Assembly: GCA_015698285.1 (NCBI GenBank)
Contig: CP048685.1
Span: 2,542,001 to 2,606,000 of the forward strand
DNA: 64,000 nucleotides
Direction of reading: 5' to 3'
From: Candidatus Nitronauta litoralis
GTDB lineage: Bacteria; Nitrospinota; Nitrospinia; Nitrospinales; Nitrospinaceae
Shown here: piece by piece, positions 60,308-64,000 of the stretch
How positions within the stretch are numbered: position 1 is the first letter of the stretch
Layout of the letters: every line of letters begins with the position of its first letter
The notes under the pieces: generated by a model
Seen by the model: the letters and a program-made list of their open reading frames with translations, nothing else
Told to the model about the DNA's origin: nothing
Database searches by the model: none
Translations under genes and position numbers: made by a program

Positions 60308-61786
60308 TCATGTTCTTCCGGGATAAGTAAAGAAAAAGGTGGTTCCCTCGCCGGGTTTGCTGTTTGCCGTAAGTGTGCCATTATGGCGTTCGACTATTTT
60401 GTTACATATGGCAAGGCCCATACCGCTTCCTTCGTAATCGCTCCTGCCGTAGAGCCTTTCGAAGGGTTTGAGGATACGCTCCAGATTGGTAATATCGAAA
60501 CCGATACCATTGTCCTTGATAGAAAAAAGCCAATCTCCATTCTCTTGTTTTTCGGCGTCAACCTGGATTTCGGGGGGAATACCCTCACGGGTAAATTTCA
60601 GGGCATTTCCCAGAAGGTTCAAGAACAATTGACGCATCTGGGCCTCGTCCGCCATCAGCCGGGGTAGGGCGGTCAGTTTGATGATCGCATTGGATCGATT
60701 GATGAGCAACTCCAGGTCCGAGATGACTTCTGTTAACAGGGCATCCAGGTCAACCGGTGTGAAGGGTCGTGATTCAATAGTGATTTGGGAAAGTTGCAGA
60801 AGATCGTCAATAAGGTTTTGCATTCGTCCACCTGCCATCTGAATCCGGTCCAGAAAATAAAGTGACTGCTCATCGTTTTTCTGGGTGATGCAGGTCATCA
60901 ACCGGTTTCCGAAAGCGGTGATTTTGCGCAGAGGTTCTTTCAGATCATGGGAGGCGATAGTGGCGAAATTCTCGAGATCCTGATTGCTCCTTTTCAGATC
61001 CTGGGTCTGCTTCTCCAGTTGGAGAGCCATTTCCCGGTGCGAAGTGATATCTTCAATAGTTCCAAAAATAATGCGTCCACCATCCTGAAATAACAACCGG
61101 GTTCGAAACTCTACCCAGCGGAATTCACCGTCGGGTCGGCATAACCGACACTGAACAAAGCACTCCTGGTTGTATTTCATATCTTTTTTCCATGTTTCCA
61201 GAAACTGCTCTCGGTCTTCTTCATGGATCAGTGGCAACCAGGATTTTCCAAGAGTTTCCTTAAGAGAATGCCGGGTGATCACTTTCCAATATGTATTCGC
61301 GTAAGTCAGATTAAAATCAGGATCTGTTTGAAATATTCCTATAGGGGCAAAATCCATGATTTGGCGAAGCTGGTTTTCCTGCAAACGATTCAGTTCTTCT
61401 TCCCGGCACTGATTACTGATATTGCGTGCAAAACCCTCTATGAAGCCGGAGTCGCCGTCGGAAGATTCATTTCGTTGTTCGACCATCTCGAACCAGAACA
61501 GACGGCCACATTTTCCGGGAATCTTGCAACGATAGATTTTGAGGTCCCCTAAGACCAGTTCCTGCCCAAGGCGATGAAGACCTCCTGTTTCTTTTGAGGG
61601 GATTGGAGTCCAGGAAGACCATTGATTAATGAATTGCTCGGGAGTCCAGCCCAGCGTGTCGGTGACTTCAGGACTGACAAAAGTAAAATCACCCTTCTGG
61701 GTTCTTTCATAAAAAAAACCAGCTTGTCGCATTAGCATTAATTTGTGCCAGCGGGACTGATATGCTTGTGTTGTTAAATTCGTCAT
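60308..61786 (-). CDS. Soluble PAS-domain sensor histidine kinase
   Basis: 492 residues without membrane helices. Two PAS domains ('FVSPEVTDTLGWTPEQF', then 'APIGIFQTDPDFNLTYANTYW'), a short coiled coil, and a HisKA domain with 'FATIASHDLKEPLRKI', whose His is the phosphoacceptor. The ATPase domain has N-box 'NLLGNALKFT', 'DNGIGFD', 'GSGMGLAICNKIVE' and 'PGEGTTFFF'. The kinase core resembles phytochrome-type kinases. No response regulator lies next to it, so the partner is elsewhere. The spacer 60146-60307 shows nothing. Confidence 0.92.
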   Translation of the reverse strand: MTNLTTQAYQSRWHKLMLMRQAGFFYERTQKGDFTFVSPEVTDTLGWTPEQFINQWSSWTPIPSKETGGLHRLGQELVLGDLKIYRCKIPGKCGRLFWFEMVEQRNESSDGDSGFIEGFARNISNQCREEELNRLQENQLRQIMDFAPIGIFQTDPDFNLTYANTYWKVITRHSLKETLGKSWLPLIHEEDREQFLETWKKDMKYNQECFVQCRLCRPDGEFRWVEFRTRLLFQDGGRIIFGTIEDITSHREMALQLEKQTQDLKRSNQDLENFATIASHDLKEPLRKITAFGNRLMTCITQKNDEQSLYFLDRIQMAGGRMQNLIDDLLQLSQITIESRPFTPVDLDALLTEVISDLELLINRSNAIIKLTALPRLMADEAQMRQLFLNLLGNALKFTREGIPPEIQVDAEKQENGDWLFSIKDNGIGFDITNLERILKPFERLYGRSDYEGSGMGLAICNKIVERHNGTLTANSKPGEGTTFFFTYPGRT

Positions 61787-62192
61787 ATGAATAAAAAAAC
61801 AGGAATTGAAATTATGAAGTTAAGGTAATGGGATTTATATCGATATCAAAATCTTTTTTTATATGAGTTTTTATTTTTGAAATATTTTTATTTCGCCCGA
61901 AAAGTACATTTTATTACAACTATTTGAAAAATATGGAACTGCTTTTTAATAAAAATATTTTGAGGTTATTTTAAATTTCATTTTAATTCTGTTAGGAAAT
62001 TCCTTTCCCTGGGATATTGGACTGAAGGAAAAAGAGACCAAAAATCTCCCGCCCTTACGTCAAAAAAGTGACTTTCCAGGATCGCGCTAAAAAATATCCA
62101 AAGTAGCGCAATACAAGTCTTTTGGAAACAACCCTTTATAAAATAAGTCTTTGGGCGTGTTTAACGAGTTCTGTTAGATGGGTTTCCTGTTT

Positions 62193-62210
62193 CCGGCATA
62201 AGTATTGCTT
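62193..62210 (+). promoter_or_regulatory. Sigma-54 promoter of the flagellar genes
   Basis: CCGGCATAAGTATTGCTT: GG at 62195-62196 and GC at 62207-62208 with exactly 10 bases between, as for -24/-12 promoters (TGGCAC-N5-TTGC). It lies about 80 bases before flgC; sigma-54 control of flagellar structural genes is common. The remaining 61787-62192 spacer is AT-rich and gene-free. Confidence 0.65.
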
Positions 62211-62287
62211 GTCATTCGTCATAGGAGAGGTTGTTTAGAAGGTTGGGTGAGTGACATTTTCAATTTGACTGAAAGAAGAGGGTGGCT

Positions 62288-62725
62288 ATGGATTTCCTGA
62301 CAGCAATGAAAATCAGTTCCTCCGGGTTATCGGCTCAACGCAAACGGATGGAAGTTATTTCCAGCAACCTAGCGAATATTGAAACCACCCGGACACCGGA
62401 AGGGGGACCTTATCGTCGGAAAGAGGTGGTCATCAACGCCTTGCCAGTAGATAACGAGTTCGCTTCTGTATTAAAAAATGAGGTCGGGGATAAATTACGT
62501 GAAGTTGTGGTTACCGGAGTTGTTGAGGATCAGTCGGACCCTATTCTGGTTTACAACCCGGACCATCCCGATGCGGACGAACGCGGCTACGTCAAAATGC
62601 CCAACGTTAATATGGTCAAGGAAATGGTGGATTTGATCAATGCATCCCGATCATTTGAAGCGAATGTTCAATCGATAAATACAGCTAAAGCAATGGCTCA
62701 ACGAGCTATTGAACTTGGAAGGTAG
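62288..62725 (+). CDS. flgC: Flagellar basal-body rod protein FlgC
   Basis: 145 residues. 'FLTAMKISSSGLSAQRKRMEVISSNLANIETTRTPEGGPYRRKEVV' is the FlgC/FlgB rod signature; the C-terminal 'GYVKMPNVNMVKEMVDLINASRSFEANVQSINTAKAMAQRAIELGR' is FlgC-specific. It forms part of the proximal rod. ATG 62288 has GAAGAGGG upstream; a GTG two codons earlier is possible. Unusually, neither flgB precedes it nor fliE follows. Confidence 0.95.
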   Translation: MDFLTAMKISSSGLSAQRKRMEVISSNLANIETTRTPEGGPYRRKEVVINALPVDNEFASVLKNEVGDKLREVVVTGVVEDQSDPILVYNPDHPDADERGYVKMPNVNMVKEMVDLINASRSFEANVQSINTAKAMAQRAIELGR

Positions 62726-62766
62726 CATTTTCTAAAACTTTTTATTAATTGACTCGCAAATAGATT

Positions 62767-64000
62767 ATGGAAAAAATTCTGCAATTCTTTCAAGGCCTGG
62801 GGCAGCGTTTCCAGGAGTTAACCCCGACCAATAAGGCGGTCGCGCTGGGTCTCGTGGCGCTCATCATGGGGTCCTTTATGGCGATGGCGCTGTGGTTGCA
62901 GGAGCCTGACTATCAACTACTCTATGCCAATCTTTCAGAAGAAGATGCAGGCACTATCTTTGAACAATTAAAAACTCAAAATATTGAACCTCAATTAACG
63001 CACAACGGGACTTCCATTCACGTGCCATCTCACATGGTTCACGAACTCCGTCTTAAGCTGGCAAGCCAGGGTCTTCCAAAAGGAAATGAGGTCGGGTTGG
63101 AGTTGTTTGAAGAAATGCCGTTGGGTATGACCGAATTTATTCAAAAACTAAATTTTCAACGAGCCTTGCAGGGAGAACTTGCACGGACGATCACCACTCT
63201 GGATATTGTCGACATGGCAAGGGTTCATCTGGTTATTCCGAAAGATGATGTTTTTATAAAGGAGCAAAAAAAAGGGAAAGCCTCGGTCATGCTTAAATTA
63301 CGGGCGGGTCGCTCCTTAACGGAATCCCAGGTTCAGGGAATTGTCCATTTAGTGTCGAGTAGCGTTGAAGGTGTGGACACCAAAAATGTTGTGCTGGTCG
63401 ATTTCAAGGGCAACATCCTTTCGGGTTCGCAGGGAGCTGCCGAAGGGGCGATCCTGACCGCTACCAACTACAAGCACAAACGCCGGGTCGAACAACAACT
63501 TGAGCAAAGTATCATTCGTATGCTGGAAGATGCTCTGGGACCTGACAAGGTCATCGCCAGAGTGACCGCCGACCTGAATTTTGACAAGGTTGAAAAAACG
63601 GAGGAGATTTTTGATCCCGATTCCCAGGTGGTGCGTAGCGAACAAGCCAGTAATGAATCCGTAACGGGTGCAGTTCCGCCTGGAGGAACTCCGGGGGTCG
63701 AGTCTCTCCTTCCTGGCGCAGATGGGCAGGCTGGAGAGGGCCTTGGGCAACCGGCTAAGCGGAATAATGAAAAAACGACTTTTAATTATGAAATCAATAA
63801 GGTCGTCAAGCACACCACCCAGCCGACTGGTTCCGTAAGAAAACTTTCGGTAGCCGTTATGGTGGATGGGCAGATGGCGGGAGATCCTCCAGCCTATCAA
63901 CCCAGAACGCCGGAAGAAATGTCTCAACTGGAGGCTATTGTAAAATCAGCTGTGGGTTATGACGAAAAACGCGGCGATCTCATAAAGCTTGAAAATGTGG
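62767..64000 (+). CDS. fliF: Flagellar MS-ring protein FliF (runs off the window)
   Basis: At least 411 residues; the frame is open to the window edge. One membrane helix ('AVALGLVALIMGSFMAMALWL') precedes 'YQLLYANLSEEDAGTIFEQLK' and the PDZ-like ring-building domains: 'GLPKGNEVGLELFEEMPLGMTEFIQKLNFQRALQGELARTI', 'VHLVIPKDDVFIKEQKKGKASVMLKLRAG' and 'LEDALGPDKVIARVTADLNF'. It starts 41 bases after flgC with a weak ribosome binding site. FliF forms the inner-membrane ring on which the export apparatus and rod are built; fliE usually lies between flgC and fliF. Confidence 0.93.
   Translation, partial: MEKILQFFQGLGQRFQELTPTNKAVALGLVALIMGSFMAMALWLQEPDYQLLYANLSEEDAGTIFEQLKTQNIEPQLTHNGTSIHVPSHMVHELRLKLASQGLPKGNEVGLELFEEMPLGMTEFIQKLNFQRALQGELARTITTLDIVDMARVHLVIPKDDVFIKEQKKGKASVMLKLRAGRSLTESQVQGIVHLVSSSVEGVDTKNVVLVDFKGNILSGSQGAAEGAILTATNYKHKRRVEQQLEQSIIRMLEDALGPDKVIARVTADLNFDKVEKTEEIFDPDSQVVRSEQASNESVTGAVPPGGTPGVESLLPGADGQAGEGLGQPAKRNNEKTTFNYEINKVVKHTTQPTGSVRKLSVAVMVDGQMAGDPPAYQPRTPEEMSQLEAIVKSAVGYDEKRGDLIKLENV

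Overview
The window comes from a Gram-negative, flagellated bacterium with an outer membrane: it has a secretin, TonB-dependent receptors, lipoproteins, and a flgC-fliF locus behind a sigma-54 type promoter. The GAK-type locus at the left, the mixed type II secretion/type IV pilus gene set and the multihaem cytochrome fit a Desulfobacterota- or Nitrospinota-like organism. That placement is inference; no rRNA is present to test it.

Left flank (1-3.8 kb): an ATP-grasp enzyme, an HprK-related kinase, an amphi-Trp protein and a phosphohexomutase, matching the poorly understood GAK gene set. At 3.99 kb lies a 3' fragment of tRNA-Pro. An intact tRNA-Pro lies at 58.97 kb in the same orientation, and the two share 93 nearly identical bases. 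This is the geometry of a tRNA-integrated island of about 55 kb, although no integrase is visible and transposon fragments lie near the left copy.

4.6-20 kb: a type II secretion/MSHA-like machine (three prepilin-like proteins, a PilM-GspE-N-PilN fusion, PilO, PilT-like and GspE-like ATPases, GspF, PilP-like protein, secretin, lipoprotein). One pseudopilin gene follows a perfect sigma-70 promoter and a ~370-nt leader that ends in a terminator just before the start codon. A cupredoxin-like gene is broken by an in-frame TAG. 20-31.3 kb: a Fur box before a Com-like zinc ribbon; an outer-membrane protein; MoxR, DUF58 and a transglutaminase-like protein whose catalytic Cys is replaced; FTR1 iron permease; a four-His cytochrome b-like protein; a pentahaem cytochrome c; another pseudopilin; a ferredoxin reductase; an HU protein.

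31.5-58.5 kb is a metal-homeostasis region. It carries Fur-family and SufU genes, two TonB receptors, a PepSY membrane protein, a COG0523 GTPase with a small Cys protein and two WD40 proteins, and several unrecognised His-rich-strand proteins. It also carries MerC, HisI, PyrC-like and FolE2 genes (a zinc-sparing paralogue set), ZIP and CDF transporters, two paralogous small HxHD/CxxC membrane proteins, and a ZrgA-like group (DUF3299, DUF2796, ABC ATPase and permease). Five copies of a palindrome with core TTTGC-(R)AA-CTA/TAG-TT-(Y)GCAAA sit in two promoter regions here and probably bind a Zur-like regulator. This regulon, centred on 37-46 kb, is the best candidate for an undescribed system.

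Right flank (59-64 kb): a His/Gly/Lys-rich CpxP-like protein, a soluble PAS histidine kinase, and flgC followed directly by fliF, which runs off the window.
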